Of a stretch of 64,000 nucleotides of DNA, positions 35,443 through 44,071 are shown piece after piece. The stretch is from Streptomyces sp. SDr-06. GTDB lineage: Bacteria > Actinomycetota > Actinomycetes > Streptomycetales > Streptomycetaceae. The position numbers were made by a program, and so were the translations under genes. Positions within the stretch are counted from its first letter, which is position 1. Each line of letters opens with the position of its first letter. The DNA lies in NCBI RefSeq assembly GCF_003324565.1, contig NZ_QOLA01000009.1:186001-250000 (forward strand). Reading direction: 5' to 3'. Under the pieces are notes generated by a model that was not told the origin of the DNA, made no database searches, and saw only the letters and a list, made by a program, of their open reading frames with translations.

Positions 35443-37074
35443 ATGGACGCTGTGACCCAGGTCCCCGCCCCGGTCAACGAGCCGGTGCACGGCTACGCCC
35501 CTGGTTCCCCGGAGCGCGCCCGTCTGGAAGCCAAGCTCAAGGAACTGGCGGAGAACCCCGTCGACCTGCCGATGACCATCAACGGTGAGAAGCGGATGGG
35601 CGGCGGCGAGCGCTTCGACGTCGTGCAGCCGCACAACCACCGCGCCGTCATCGGCACCTACGCCAACGCCACCGAGCAGGACGCCCAGGACGCGATCGAC
35701 GCCGCGCTCGCCGCCGCCCCGGCCTGGCGCGCGATGTCCTTCGACGACCGTGCCGCGATCATCCTGCGCGCCGCCGAGCTGCTCGCGGGCCCCTGGCGCG
35801 AGACGCTGGCCGCCTCCACGATGCTCGGCCAGTCGAAGACCGCCCAGCAGGCCGAGATCGACACCCCGTGCGAGCTCGTCGACTTCTGGCGCTTCAACGT
35901 CCACTACGCCCGCAACCTGCTCGCCGAGCAGCCCCCGGCGAACTCCCCGGGCGTGTGGAACCGCATGGACCACCGCCCGCTGGAGGGCTTCGTCTACGCG
36001 ATCACGCCGTTCAACTTCACCGCCATCGCGGGCAACCTGCCGACCGCCCCGGCCCTGATGGGCAACGTCGTGGTGTGGAAGCCGTCCCCGACGCAGACGC
36101 ACGCCGCCGTGCTGCTCATGCGGCTCCTGGAGGAGGCGGGCCTGCCCAAGGGCGTCATCAACCTCGTCACCGGGGACGGCCTGGCCGTCTCCGAGGTCGC
36201 CCTGAACCACCGCGACCTGGCGGGCATCCACTTCACCGGTTCGACCAAGACCTTCCAGCACCTGTGGAAGACCGTCGGCACGAACATCGAGAAGTACCGC
36301 ACCTACCCGCGTCTGGTCGGCGAGACCGGCGGCAAGGACTTCGTGGTCGCGCACCCGAGCGCCGACCGCGCCGTCCTGAAGACCGCGCTGACCCGTGGCT
36401 CCTTCGAGTTCCAGGGCCAGAAGTGCTCCGCGTCCTCGCGTGCGTACATCCCGGCCTCCATCTGGAACGACGGCTTCAAGGAGGAGTTCGCGGCCGAGGT
36501 CGAGGGCATCTCCATGGGCGACGTCACCGACCTGTCGAACTTCATCGGCGCGGTCATCGACGAGCGCTCCTTCGCCAAGAACAAGGCCGCGATCGACCGT
36601 GCGAAGGCCGACGCCTCCTGCACGATCGTCGCGGGCGGCACCTACGACGACTCGGTGGGCTACTTCGTGCGCCCGACCGTCATCGAGTGCACCGACCCGG
36701 CGAACGAGGTCTTCACGACCGAGTACTTCGGCCCGATCCTGGCGATCCACGTCTACGAGGACGACCAGTACGACGCGATGCTGGAGCAGATGGAGTCGGC
36801 CTCCGACTACGCGCTGACCGGCGCCGTCATCTCCAACGACCGCGCCGCGGCCGCCCACACGATGGAGAAGCTCCGCTACGCCGCGGGCAACTTCTACATC
36901 AACGACAAGTCGACCGGCGCCGTCGTCGGCCAGCAGCCCTTCGGCGGCGGCCGCGCGTCCGGCACCAACGACAAGGCGGGCGCCCCGCAGAACCTGATGC
37001 GCTGGACGCTGACCCGCGCCATCAAGGAGACGCTGGTCCCGCCGACCGACTACACCTACCCCCACATGGGCTGA
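35443..37074 (+). CDS. pruA: L-glutamate gamma-semialdehyde (pyrroline-5-carboxylate) dehydrogenase
   Basis: A 543-residue NAD+-dependent aldehyde dehydrogenase that completes proline breakdown to glutamate. Catalytic Cys328 is in FEFQGQKCSASSRAYIP and the general base Glu294 in LVGETGGKDFVV. The oxyanion asparagine is in AITPFNFTAIAGN; EYFGPILAIHVYED and PFGGGRASGTNDKAG are also family motifs. AAAGGAG precedes ATG 35443. The long form (543 aa) resembles the type found in animals and some actinobacteria. A strong hairpin follows. Confidence 0.96.
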   Translation: MDAVTQVPAPVNEPVHGYAPGSPERARLEAKLKELAENPVDLPMTINGEKRMGGGERFDVVQPHNHRAVIGTYANATEQDAQDAIDAALAAAPAWRAMSFDDRAAIILRAAELLAGPWRETLAASTMLGQSKTAQQAEIDTPCELVDFWRFNVHYARNLLAEQPPANSPGVWNRMDHRPLEGFVYAITPFNFTAIAGNLPTAPALMGNVVVWKPSPTQTHAAVLLMRLLEEAGLPKGVINLVTGDGLAVSEVALNHRDLAGIHFTGSTKTFQHLWKTVGTNIEKYRTYPRLVGETGGKDFVVAHPSADRAVLKTALTRGSFEFQGQKCSASSRAYIPASIWNDGFKEEFAAEVEGISMGDVTDLSNFIGAVIDERSFAKNKAAIDRAKADASCTIVAGGTYDDSVGYFVRPTVIECTDPANEVFTTEYFGPILAIHVYEDDQYDAMLEQMESASDYALTGAVISNDRAAAAHTMEKLRYAAGNFYINDKSTGAVVGQQPFGGGRASGTNDKAGAPQNLMRWTLTRAIKETLVPPTDYTYPHMG

Positions 37075-37094
37075 CCCGTAGTCGCACCCGAACC

Positions 37095-37137
37095 CCGCCC
37101 CCGTCCTTGGTCCCCCAACCGAGGACGGGGGCGGTTT
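37095..37137 (+). terminator. Terminator of the proline operon
   Basis: CCGCCCCCGTCCT (37095-37107) pairs exactly with AGGACGGGGGCGG (37122-37134), then TTT. Confidence 0.85.
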
Positions 37138-37161
37138 CCATTCCGCCGGGCAGCCCGGGGC

Positions 37162-37866
37162 TCAGACCTCGATCAGGACCTGGTCGAGCGACTTGCGGAC
37201 CAGGTCGGGGACCTCGCAGTCGTCGGCGGGGTAGCCGACCGGGATCACGGCGAACGCCTTCTCGTTCGCGGGCCGCTCCAGGACCTCGGACAGGAAGCGC
37301 ATCGGGCTCGGCGTGTGCACGAGCGCCGCGAGGCCGCTCTGGTGGAGGGCGGACAGCAGCAGACCCACCGCGATGCCCACGGACTCGTCGACGTAGTAGT
37401 GCTTGTGCTTGGTGCCGTCCCCGGCCAGCCAGTACCGCTGCTGGAAGACCACGAGCAGCACGGGGGCGTCGGTCAGGTGGGTCTTCACCGCGTCGGTGCC
37501 GATCGGCCGCAGCGCCGCCAGCCACTCCTCGCCGAGCCGCCCGTCGTAGGAGATCCGCTCCTCCTCCTCGGCCGCCTCGCGAATCCGGCGCCGTACGTCC
37601 GCGTCCTTGACCAGGACGAACGTCCACGGCTGCTGGTGCGCCCCGGACGGCGCGGTCGCGGCGCAGGCCACCGCGTCCCGGACGGCCTGCTCGGGCACGG
37701 GGTCGGGCGAGAAGCGCCGCACGGTACGGCGCTCGTCCATGCGCGCGCGCAACTCGGCGGCCCGCGCCAGGGTCTCGGCACTCGCCATCCGGACCGGCCG
37801 ATAGGGAACGGGCCGGTAGGGCTCGCCGTGCACGGGGGTCCAGTGCTGTTCGGTAGGTGAGGACAT
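37162..37866 (-). CDS. Nitroreductase-family FMN protein
   Basis: A 234-residue flavoprotein. RRTVRRFSPDPVPEQAVRDAV and ATAPSGAHQQPWTFVLV are the FMN-binding start; the end has VIPVGYPADDCEVPDLVRKSLDQ. Similarity runs to the iodotyrosine-deiodinase/BluB-like branch, where the PSGxxxQPW loop binds phosphate. Middle part GIAVGLLLSALHQSGLAALVHTPSPM is the dimer helix. Substrate is unknown. It converges with the proline operon and lies divergent to the AAC-like gene. Confidence 0.9.
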   Translation of the reverse strand: MSSPTEQHWTPVHGEPYRPVPYRPVRMASAETLARAAELRARMDERRTVRRFSPDPVPEQAVRDAVACAATAPSGAHQQPWTFVLVKDADVRRRIREAAEEEERISYDGRLGEEWLAALRPIGTDAVKTHLTDAPVLLVVFQQRYWLAGDGTKHKHYYVDESVGIAVGLLLSALHQSGLAALVHTPSPMRFLSEVLERPANEKAFAVIPVGYPADDCEVPDLVRKSLDQVLIEV

Positions 37867-37973
37867 GCCCCGAGTCTCGCGCCCCGTGGGCCGTGGCCCA
37901 AGTGGCTGATTCGGTCGGTGACTTGAAAACCGCCATGAACGGCGTCGAGGCGAGCGCCTGGAAGGATGGGGGC

Positions 37974-38504
37974 ATGGATGTGAGGCAGCGCACCGTGCAC
38001 ACCAGTGGGTTGGGCCCCGCCGGGCTGGCCGGGATCCGGGGCCTTCTCGACGCCGCCTTCGACGGGGACTTCAGCGACGAGGACTGGGACCACGGCCTCG
38101 GCGGGATGCACGCCCTCGTCCACCGGGGCGGCGAACTCGTCGCGCACGGCAGCGTCGTCATGCGGCGGGTGCTGCATGACGGGCGTTCGTACCGCATCGG
38201 GTACGTGGAAGGCGTCGCCGTCCGCGCGGACCTGCGGCGCCACGGGCTCGGCGGCCTCGTCATGGCGTCGCTGGAGCGGATGATCGAGGGCGCGTACGCC
38301 TTCGGCGCGCTGGCGGCGAGCGAAACGGGCGCCCCGCTGTACCGGGCCCGCGGCTGGCGGCTGTGGGACGGACGGATCGAGGTGCTCGGGCCCGCCGGGG
38401 TGGTGCGGCTCCCCGAGGAGGAGGGCACCACCTATGTGTGGGGACAAGCCCCGCCCGCCACCGCGCCCTTGACCTTCGACTGGCGCGACGGGGACGTGCT
38501 GTAG
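37974..38504 (+). CDS. AAC(2')-I-like aminoglycoside acetyltransferase
   Basis: A 176-residue GNAT enzyme. Stretches FDGDFSDEDWDHGLGGMHAL, then GYVEGVAVRADLRRHGLGG, GALAASETGAPLYRARGW, and the ending FDWRDGDVL line up with the chromosomal 2'-N-acetyltransferases of mycobacteria, in which GDFTxxDWEHxLGGMHA, GYVEGVAVR and CDWRAGDVW are characteristic (from memory). These acetylate the 2' amine of gentamicin-type aminoglycosides. AAGGATGGG precedes ATG 37974. The natural substrate in Streptomyces could be different. A hairpin overlaps the stop. Confidence 0.85.
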   Translation: MDVRQRTVHTSGLGPAGLAGIRGLLDAAFDGDFSDEDWDHGLGGMHALVHRGGELVAHGSVVMRRVLHDGRSYRIGYVEGVAVRADLRRHGLGGLVMASLERMIEGAYAFGALAASETGAPLYRARGWRLWDGRIEVLGPAGVVRLPEEEGTTYVWGQAPPATAPLTFDWRDGDVL

Positions 38505-38523
38505 CGGCGGCCGCCTACAGCAC
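38496..38523 (+). terminator. Hairpin overlapping the stop of the AAC(2')-like gene
   Basis: GTGCTGTAG (38496-38504, including the stop) pairs with CTACAGCAC (38515-38523) around a 10-base GC-rich loop. It probably ends both convergent transcripts. Confidence 0.6.
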
Positions 38524-38603
38524 GCCCGCGTCCCGGGCCGGACGTAAGCTGCGGGCCCTCAGGATCTGTCAGTCCATCAATGACGGTCAGTCGTTGATCG
38601 CTG

Positions 38604-40649
38604 TCAGCCGCTGACCGATGCCGCCCCCGTCTCCAGGTGCCCCGTGTACCGGCGCGACCAGGACGCGTCGCAGTCGGCCGTGATGGTGAAGTCGTACCAG
38701 CCCTTCTGGTACGCCACCGCGTTGAAGAAGTCCTCCGTCGAGCCGCCCGCCGGGACCGTGTACGTCCAGGGGCCGTCGCCGCGGTAGTGGTTCGAGGTGA
38801 TGGTGAACTTGACGGACGCCGCCGAGGAGTTGGTCATCTTGAACCACACCGCCAGCTGGCCCGTGCCGGACTCGACCGCGTAGCGCGCCGCCACCTCGAC
38901 GGACTTGCCCGCCTTCGTGGCGTCCCCGATGAAGCGGCGCTGGAAGCGGTTGGGGCCGACCATGGTGAAGTCGTACTTGCCCGCGCCCGCGCCCGTACCG
39001 ATCTGGAAGAAGTCGGTGGCGGTGCCGCCCGGGTCGACCGTGTACTGCCAGGGCGTGGTGTCGCGGTAGGCGTTGGGGTGGAGCGAGAAGTGCGCGGCGC
39101 TGGTGGCGGGGGCGCCCTGGTTGGCCATGCCGAACCAGGCCAGGATCTGTCCACCGGCCTGGAACTCGAACCGGTCGAGGTTGCCGTTCGGCTGGTAGGG
39201 CAGCGCGCGGGCCGGGCGGGTGCCGGACTCCTGCGCGGGCAGCGCGTTGGTCTGGGGCGCGGGGTTGGGCAGCGGGCCGCAGGTGCCGATGCCGATGACC
39301 GAGGTCGCGGGCAGCCCGGAGGGCATGCCGTACACCGGTGAGGCGAAGTCGAAGACGCCCGTCAGGTCGCCGGTCACCTTGCGGCGCCAGGCGCTGATGT
39401 TCGGGCAGGCCGCCGGGATGCCGAGGGCCGCCGTCCACGTCTCCAGGAAGCGCAGCACGGAGGTGTGGTCGAAGACCTCGGAGGACACCCAGCCTCCGCG
39501 CGTCCAGGGCGACATGACCAGCATCGGCACCCGGAAGCCGAGCCCGTACGGGACCCCGCTCAGGAATTCGCCCGCCGTCCCCGCGGGCGGCGAGGGCGGG
39601 GGCACGTGGTCGAAGAAGCCGTCGTTCTCGTCGTAGTTGAGGAACAGGACGGTCGAGTCGAAGACGTCGGGCGCCGCGGCGAGCGCCCGGTAGACCAGGT
39701 CGACGAAGTGCGCGCCGTCGCCGGGCGGCGCGTAGGGGTGCTCGGAGAAGGCCTGGTTGGCGACCACCCAGGAGACCTGGGGGAGCGTCCCGCCCAGCGC
39801 GTCCGCCTTGATGGCGGCGGCGATGTCGTCGGGGGTGGAGCCCTTGACCGCCGGGACGGAACCCATGCCGCGGTCGTGCAGCGGGTCGCCGGGCCCGGCG
39901 GCGGCGAACTTCGCGAAGTAGGCCAGGCCGTTGTCGCCGTAGTTGTCGTTGGCGTTCTGGTAGACCTTCCAGCTGACCCCGGCCCGCTGGAGGGCCTCGG
40001 CGTACGTCTCCCAGGTCAGGCCCGACTCGTCGCCGCCGTCGTAGCTGGTGCCGTCGACCTTGCCGCTCCACAGGTAGGTGCGGTTGGGGCCGGTCGCGCT
40101 GAGCGTGGAGCTGAAGTAGGCGTCGCAGATGGTGTAGTTGTCGGCGAGCGCGTAGTGGAACGGGATGTCGCCGCGTTCGAGGTAGCCCAGCGAGCGCACG
40201 TTGCCGACGCCGGAGACCCAGCTGTCCATGCGGCCCCTGTTCCACGCCGCGTGCTGCGAGGTCCAGCTGTGCGGCAGGTCGCCGTTGCACTGGGCGAGGG
40301 TCTCGCCGTCGGCGCCGCCCGCCGCCGGGGTGGCGCTCAGCTTCCAGGGGTACTGGCGGCCCGTGCCGTTGGGCTGATTGAAGACGGGCTGCCCGCCCGG
40401 GAGCAGGATGCCGCTGCGGTCACCGAAGCCCCGGACGCCCTTGAGGCGGCCGAAGTAGTGGTCGAAGCTGCGGTTCTCCTGCATCAGGATCACGACGTGC
40501 TTGACGTCCTTGATGGTGCCGGTCGCCGAGGCGGCCGTCGTGCTCGTGACCGCCGGACCGGCGGCCCGGGCCGCCCCCGGGGGCAGCACGGCTCCGGCTG
40601 CCACACCCGCGCCGAGCGCCACGAATCCTCTTCGACTGATCGGTGTCAT
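38604..40649 (-). CDS. Second secreted phosphocholine-type phospholipase C (Tat substrate)
   Basis: A 681-residue paralogue of the enzyme at 4888. The N-terminus TPISRRGFVALGAGVAAG is a twin-arginine signal with processing near residue 30. Active-site blocks QENRSFDHYFGRLKGVRGFG and FLNYDENDGFFDHVPPP are intact, and two C-terminal beta domains follow (FWFGMANQG-like and WFKMTNSSA repeats). Differences from the first copy lie in the middle region. ATG 40649 follows GAGGCGGG; a longer frame upstream has no signal-like sequence. A PHO-box-like repeat lies about 100 bases upstream. Confidence 0.93.
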   Translation of the reverse strand: MTPISRRGFVALGAGVAAGAVLPPGAARAAGPAVTSTTAASATGTIKDVKHVVILMQENRSFDHYFGRLKGVRGFGDRSGILLPGGQPVFNQPNGTGRQYPWKLSATPAAGGADGETLAQCNGDLPHSWTSQHAAWNRGRMDSWVSGVGNVRSLGYLERGDIPFHYALADNYTICDAYFSSTLSATGPNRTYLWSGKVDGTSYDGGDESGLTWETYAEALQRAGVSWKVYQNANDNYGDNGLAYFAKFAAAGPGDPLHDRGMGSVPAVKGSTPDDIAAAIKADALGGTLPQVSWVVANQAFSEHPYAPPGDGAHFVDLVYRALAAAPDVFDSTVLFLNYDENDGFFDHVPPPSPPAGTAGEFLSGVPYGLGFRVPMLVMSPWTRGGWVSSEVFDHTSVLRFLETWTAALGIPAACPNISAWRRKVTGDLTGVFDFASPVYGMPSGLPATSVIGIGTCGPLPNPAPQTNALPAQESGTRPARALPYQPNGNLDRFEFQAGGQILAWFGMANQGAPATSAAHFSLHPNAYRDTTPWQYTVDPGGTATDFFQIGTGAGAGKYDFTMVGPNRFQRRFIGDATKAGKSVEVAARYAVESGTGQLAVWFKMTNSSAASVKFTITSNHYRGDGPWTYTVPAGGSTEDFFNAVAYQKGWYDFTITADCDASWSRRYTGHLETGAASVSG

Positions 40650-40746
40650 CCGCCCGCCTCTTCGGTCCCCTGTGCCCCAGCGGCACATCGAGCGCAAGAG
40701 TGGCGGCAGCCAAAGGTATGAAGCTAGACCTCTACAGGGAGAGATT

Positions 40747-40764
40747 TATGAACTCTGCGTCAAC
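40747..40764 (-). promoter_or_regulatory. Candidate PHO box upstream of the second phospholipase C
   Basis: On the minus strand GTTGACG and GTTCATA lie 11 bases apart (units ending at 40764 and 40753), similar to the PhoP direct-repeat consensus GTTCACC. Two units is the minimum for PhoP binding; the fit is moderate. Confidence 0.4.
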
Positions 40765-40839
40765 GGCAGGGATTCTTAAGGTCCGAAAAGGGGCGGCATG
40801 ATAGGTGCGGGGAGAATCCGGACCGGCCGCCCCGACCCC

Positions 40840-41571
40840 TCAGCGGCTCTCGACGCCCCGGGCGATGTCCCGCTTGACCCCGTACCAGCCGAGCAGCGAC
40901 CCCACGGGGACCGCGCCCAGCATCCCGAGGCAGAAGCCGGGCCGGGACGGGTCGACCAGACCGGAGCCGAAGCCGGCCGCCAGCAGCGCCGTCGAGATGG
41001 CGAACACGGCCAGCAGACCTCGGTACTTGGCGCTGAAGAACAGGTGCCGACCAGGCCTCGCCGGGGTCGCGGCCAGTTCGGCGGCCGGGCCCGCGCTCGC
41101 GGCGGCCGGGCGCTTGAGGTACGTCATGTGGAGCCAGCGGCCGCACGGCTCCCAGCCGTCCGGTTCCAGCTCGGCGACCAACGCCTCGCGCTCCTGCACG
41201 CCGTGCGCGGTCTCGCGGCGGTACTCCCAGCGCATCGCGGCGTCCGGCCGGCGGCACACGAAGCGGCCGACGAAGTCGATCGACTCGACCTCCCAGCCCT
41301 CGGCCCCGTACTGGTTGAGGAGGAGCCGGTCGGAGTAGATGTCGGCGGTCCACTTCCAGGTCTCGGCCCCCGCCCCCGGCGGCTCGGCGGTGCGCTCCTG
41401 GGTGAGCCGGTCCGCGAAGACGTCCGGCGCCCCGAACTCCTCGCGGGCGTCGGCCGATCCGGACTCCGCGAGGTAGCCGGTCAGGTCGGCGACCGTCGCC
41501 GACACCTCCCGCTCCGGCATGCCGCGCGCCGCGAGCAGTCGGCCGAGCTCGGCGAAGTAGTCGGTGTTCAC
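40840..41571 (-). CDS. Membrane protein paired with a PadR regulator
   Basis: A 243-residue protein. The first 65 residues (MNTDYFAELGRLLAARGMPE...) look like the HAAS/DUF1700 helical domain that accompanies PadR regulators. A middle part with EGWEVESIDFVGRFVCRRP resembles DUF2812, another PadR-linked domain. Two C-terminal membrane helices follow (GLLAVFAISTALLAAGFG and FCLGMLGAVPVGSLLGW). It overlaps the PadR gene by four bases. Such proteins probably act with the regulator in envelope-stress sensing; the function is not established. Confidence 0.82.
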   Translation of the reverse strand: MNTDYFAELGRLLAARGMPEREVSATVADLTGYLAESGSADAREEFGAPDVFADRLTQERTAEPPGAGAETWKWTADIYSDRLLLNQYGAEGWEVESIDFVGRFVCRRPDAAMRWEYRRETAHGVQEREALVAELEPDGWEPCGRWLHMTYLKRPAAASAGPAAELAATPARPGRHLFFSAKYRGLLAVFAISTALLAAGFGSGLVDPSRPGFCLGMLGAVPVGSLLGWYGVKRDIARGVESR

Positions 41572-41915
41572 TCTGGTCCCCCTGGAACTGTGCCGGTGAG
41601 CATGGTGGTGACGGCCGCGTGGAACTCCCGCCAGGACGCGCCCTGTTCGGCCAGGGCCCGGCGGCCGTCGTCGGTCAGCCGGTAGTAACGGCGGCCCGGC
41701 CCGCGCTCGGCGGCCCGGAACTCGCCCACGGCGAGGCCCGCCTCTTCGAGGCGGTTGAGCACGGGATAGAGCGTCCCGCCCTTGATGTCTCCCAGGCCGG
41801 CGGCGGTGAGCGCCTTGGAGATCTCGTACCCGTAGCTCTCACCGTCGGTGAGGCAGGACAGGACGAGGAGGTCGAGGACGCCCTTGAGCCAGCTGGATCT
41901 GCGGTCTGCGGCCAT
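41568..41915 (-). CDS. PadR-family regulator
   Basis: A 115-residue winged-helix repressor. The domain is complete: LLVLSCLTDGESYGYEISKA, GDIKGGTLYPVLNRLEEAGL, and the wing GPGRRYYRLTDDGRRAL. ATGA overlap with the downstream membrane protein makes an operon. The inverted repeat at 41931-41959, 16 bases upstream, is a likely self-operator. Confidence 0.93.
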   Translation of the reverse strand: MAADRRSSWLKGVLDLLVLSCLTDGESYGYEISKALTAAGLGDIKGGTLYPVLNRLEEAGLAVGEFRAAERGPGRRYYRLTDDGRRALAEQGASWREFHAAVTTMLTGTVPGGPE

Positions 41916-41930
41916 GCGTGTATTCCACCA

Positions 41931-41959
41931 CCACCTAGGTAGGAATGCAATCTAGGTGG
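41931..41959 (-). promoter_or_regulatory. Inverted repeat, probable PadR operator
   Basis: CCACCTAG (41931-41938) and CTAGGTGG (41952-41959) are exact complements with a 13-base spacer, immediately upstream of the PadR start on its strand. Confidence 0.6.
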
Positions 41960-42004
41960 CCATGTCGCCACCCCCGGGGCCCGTCGCGCGCGGCGGGCGG
42001 GCGT

Positions 42005-43003
42005 TCAGTCGGCCACGCGCACCAGGAGCTTCCCCGTGTTGGCTCCACCCAGCACCCCGATGAACCCGTCCACGATCCCCTCGAACCCGTCCACCACCGT
42101 CTCGTCCGAACGCACCCGCCCCGATCGCAGATGCGGGACCAGGAACTCCTCCAACTCGCCTTGTACCTCACGGTGGTTGCGGACCAGCACGCCCTCCAGG
42201 CGCAGGCTCCTGCTGATCACCTCGTAGAGATTGCGGGGCGCGGCGGGCGGCGCGGCGAGGGTGTCGTACTGGGCGACCGCGCCCACCCAGGCGATCCGGC
42301 CGTGGGCGCGCAGGCCCGAGATCGCGCCCTCCAGATGGGCGCCGCCCACGTTCTCGACGACCGCGTCGACGCCGTCCGGGGCCGCCCGGGCCAGCAGCTC
42401 GCCGACCGGGCCGTCGTGGTAGTCGAAGGCGGCGTCGTAACCGACGTCCTCCGTAAGGTACTCGACCTTGCGCGGCGATCCCGCGCTGCCGATGATCCGG
42501 CCCGCCCCGAGCAGCCGCGCGATGCGTCCGGCCGCCGTGCCGACGCCCCCGGCCGCCGCCGTGACGAACAGGTCCTCGCCGGGCTGGAGGCGCAGCGTCC
42601 GGGTGAGCGCCACATAGGCGGTGAGCCCGGTGCCGCCGAGGATGCCGAGGTGCGCGGAGAGCGGGACGCCGTCGTACGCCGTGATCTTCCGCACCCCGTC
42701 GGCGCCCAGGGTGACCAGCGCGTGGGTGCGCCAGCCCTGCCGGTGGAAGACCAGATCGCCCTCCGCGAGGCCCGGATCGCGCGAGGCGAGCACCCGGCCG
42801 AGCGCGCGGCCCTCAAGCGGCGTGTGCAGGGGGCCCGCGTCCATCACCTCGCGGTGGTACGGGTCCACGGAGAGGTAGAGGTTCTCCACGAGGGCGGTGC
42901 CGGGGGCCGGGTCCGGCACCTGGGCCCGGACCAGAGCGAAGTCGGCCGGGACCGGGCGCCCGACGGGGCGGGCGGTCTGCTGAACGGTGATCGAGGTCGT
43001 CAT
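42005..43003 (-). CDS. NADP-dependent MDR oxidoreductase (curcumin/2-alkenal reductase type)
   Basis: A 332-residue zinc-free medium-chain reductase. ENLYLSVDPYHREVMDA is typical of the leukotriene-B4/2-alkenal reductase branch. The Rossmann part is VTAAAGGVGTAAGRIARLLG, with LGGTGLTAYVALTRT before it; VDAVVENVGGAHLEGAISGL and the C-terminal GGANTGKLLVRV are also conserved. It probably reduces an alpha,beta double bond. ATG 43003 gives the family N-terminus. The LysR gene at 43106 is divergent and may regulate it. Confidence 0.93.
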   Translation of the reverse strand: MTTSITVQQTARPVGRPVPADFALVRAQVPDPAPGTALVENLYLSVDPYHREVMDAGPLHTPLEGRALGRVLASRDPGLAEGDLVFHRQGWRTHALVTLGADGVRKITAYDGVPLSAHLGILGGTGLTAYVALTRTLRLQPGEDLFVTAAAGGVGTAAGRIARLLGAGRIIGSAGSPRKVEYLTEDVGYDAAFDYHDGPVGELLARAAPDGVDAVVENVGGAHLEGAISGLRAHGRIAWVGAVAQYDTLAAPPAAPRNLYEVISRSLRLEGVLVRNHREVQGELEEFLVPHLRSGRVRSDETVVDGFEGIVDGFIGVLGGANTGKLLVRVAD

Positions 43004-43105
43004 GGGCCAGGACGTTAGGAGGGAATGCGCACCGGTGGCAGGGGGTTGCGTCGATGGCACCGTCCGAACCATCAATTCTCCTCATGCCTACAGGTGGGAG
43101 CCCCG

Positions 43106-44071
43106 ATGCCCAGCGACCTCGCCCCGCACGAACTGCGCGTCCTGGTGGCCGTGGAGCGCGAGCGCGGCTTCTCCGCCGCCGCGCAGAAACTCGGCATGGC
43201 CCAGTCCGCGGTCTCGCACTCGGTGCGCTCCAGCGAGGCCAAGATAGGCGCGGTGCTGTTCGAGCGCGGCCGCCGGGGCGCGACGCCTACCCCGGCCGGA
43301 GCTCGCGCGGTCGCCCACGCGCGCCGGGTGCTGCGGCTGCTCGACACCCTGGCGGCGGAGGCACGCGGCGCCGCTCCCGACCCGGCCGACGACACCGTCG
43401 AGGGGCCGCTGCGGATCGCCGCCTTCCGCAGCGCCGCCCTGCGGTTGCTGCCCGCGGCCCTGGAACGGCTCACCGTCCGCCACCCCGGGATCGTGCCGGA
43501 GGTGCGCCTGGTGCGGGAGATCGGCGCGGGCACGGCCGGGGAGGTCGCGGCGGGGCGCGCCGACCTCGGCATCGCGACGATCGGCACCACCTCGCCCGTC
43601 CCGCCCGGGCTGGTCGGCGACGTACTCCTGGAGGAGGGGTACGCGCTGGTCCACCCGGCGGGGCATGCCGCGCCGCGCTCGCTTCCGCTGGTCGACTGGG
43701 ACGAGAACTGCACGTCGTACACCCGCCGTTGGTGGTCCGAGCAGGAGTGGATCCCGGCCGCGACGGTGCGGGCCGAGGACGACGGAGCGGTGCTCTCGAT
43801 GGTGAGCAGTGGTTTCGGGATGGCCATCATGCCGGAGCTCTCGCTGATCGGAGCGCCGCTCTCGGTCGAGATCACCGATCTCGGACCGGAGCGCCCGACG
43901 CGCTCCGTCGGCTATGTGACCACGCCCGAACTCGCCGGTTCCGTCGCCGTCCGCGGACTGATCAGGGAACTGCGGGCGCTGCGCCCGCAGTCGGCCGTCC
44001 CCCGCCCGGCGAGCCGGGCCCCGATCCCGGCCCCGCCGACGGCGCAGCACCCGGCCGGTCTGCCGCGTTGA
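43106..44071 (+). CDS. LysR-family regulator
   Basis: A 321-residue regulator. The winged helix-turn-helix is LRVLVAVERERGFSAAAQKL then GMAQSAVSHSVRSSEAKIGA, followed by LFERGRRGATPTPAG. The co-inducer domain covers the rest, with a Pro-rich tail. GGTGGGAG precedes ATG 43106. It is divergent from the MDR reductase, a usual arrangement for LysR and its target. Its 3' end overlaps the next, convergent LysR gene by 110 bases. Confidence 0.92.
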   Translation: MPSDLAPHELRVLVAVERERGFSAAAQKLGMAQSAVSHSVRSSEAKIGAVLFERGRRGATPTPAGARAVAHARRVLRLLDTLAAEARGAAPDPADDTVEGPLRIAAFRSAALRLLPAALERLTVRHPGIVPEVRLVREIGAGTAGEVAAGRADLGIATIGTTSPVPPGLVGDVLLEEGYALVHPAGHAAPRSLPLVDWDENCTSYTRRWWSEQEWIPAATVRAEDDGAVLSMVSSGFGMAIMPELSLIGAPLSVEITDLGPERPTRSVGYVTTPELAGSVAVRGLIRELRALRPQSAVPRPASRAPIPAPPTAQHPAGLPR

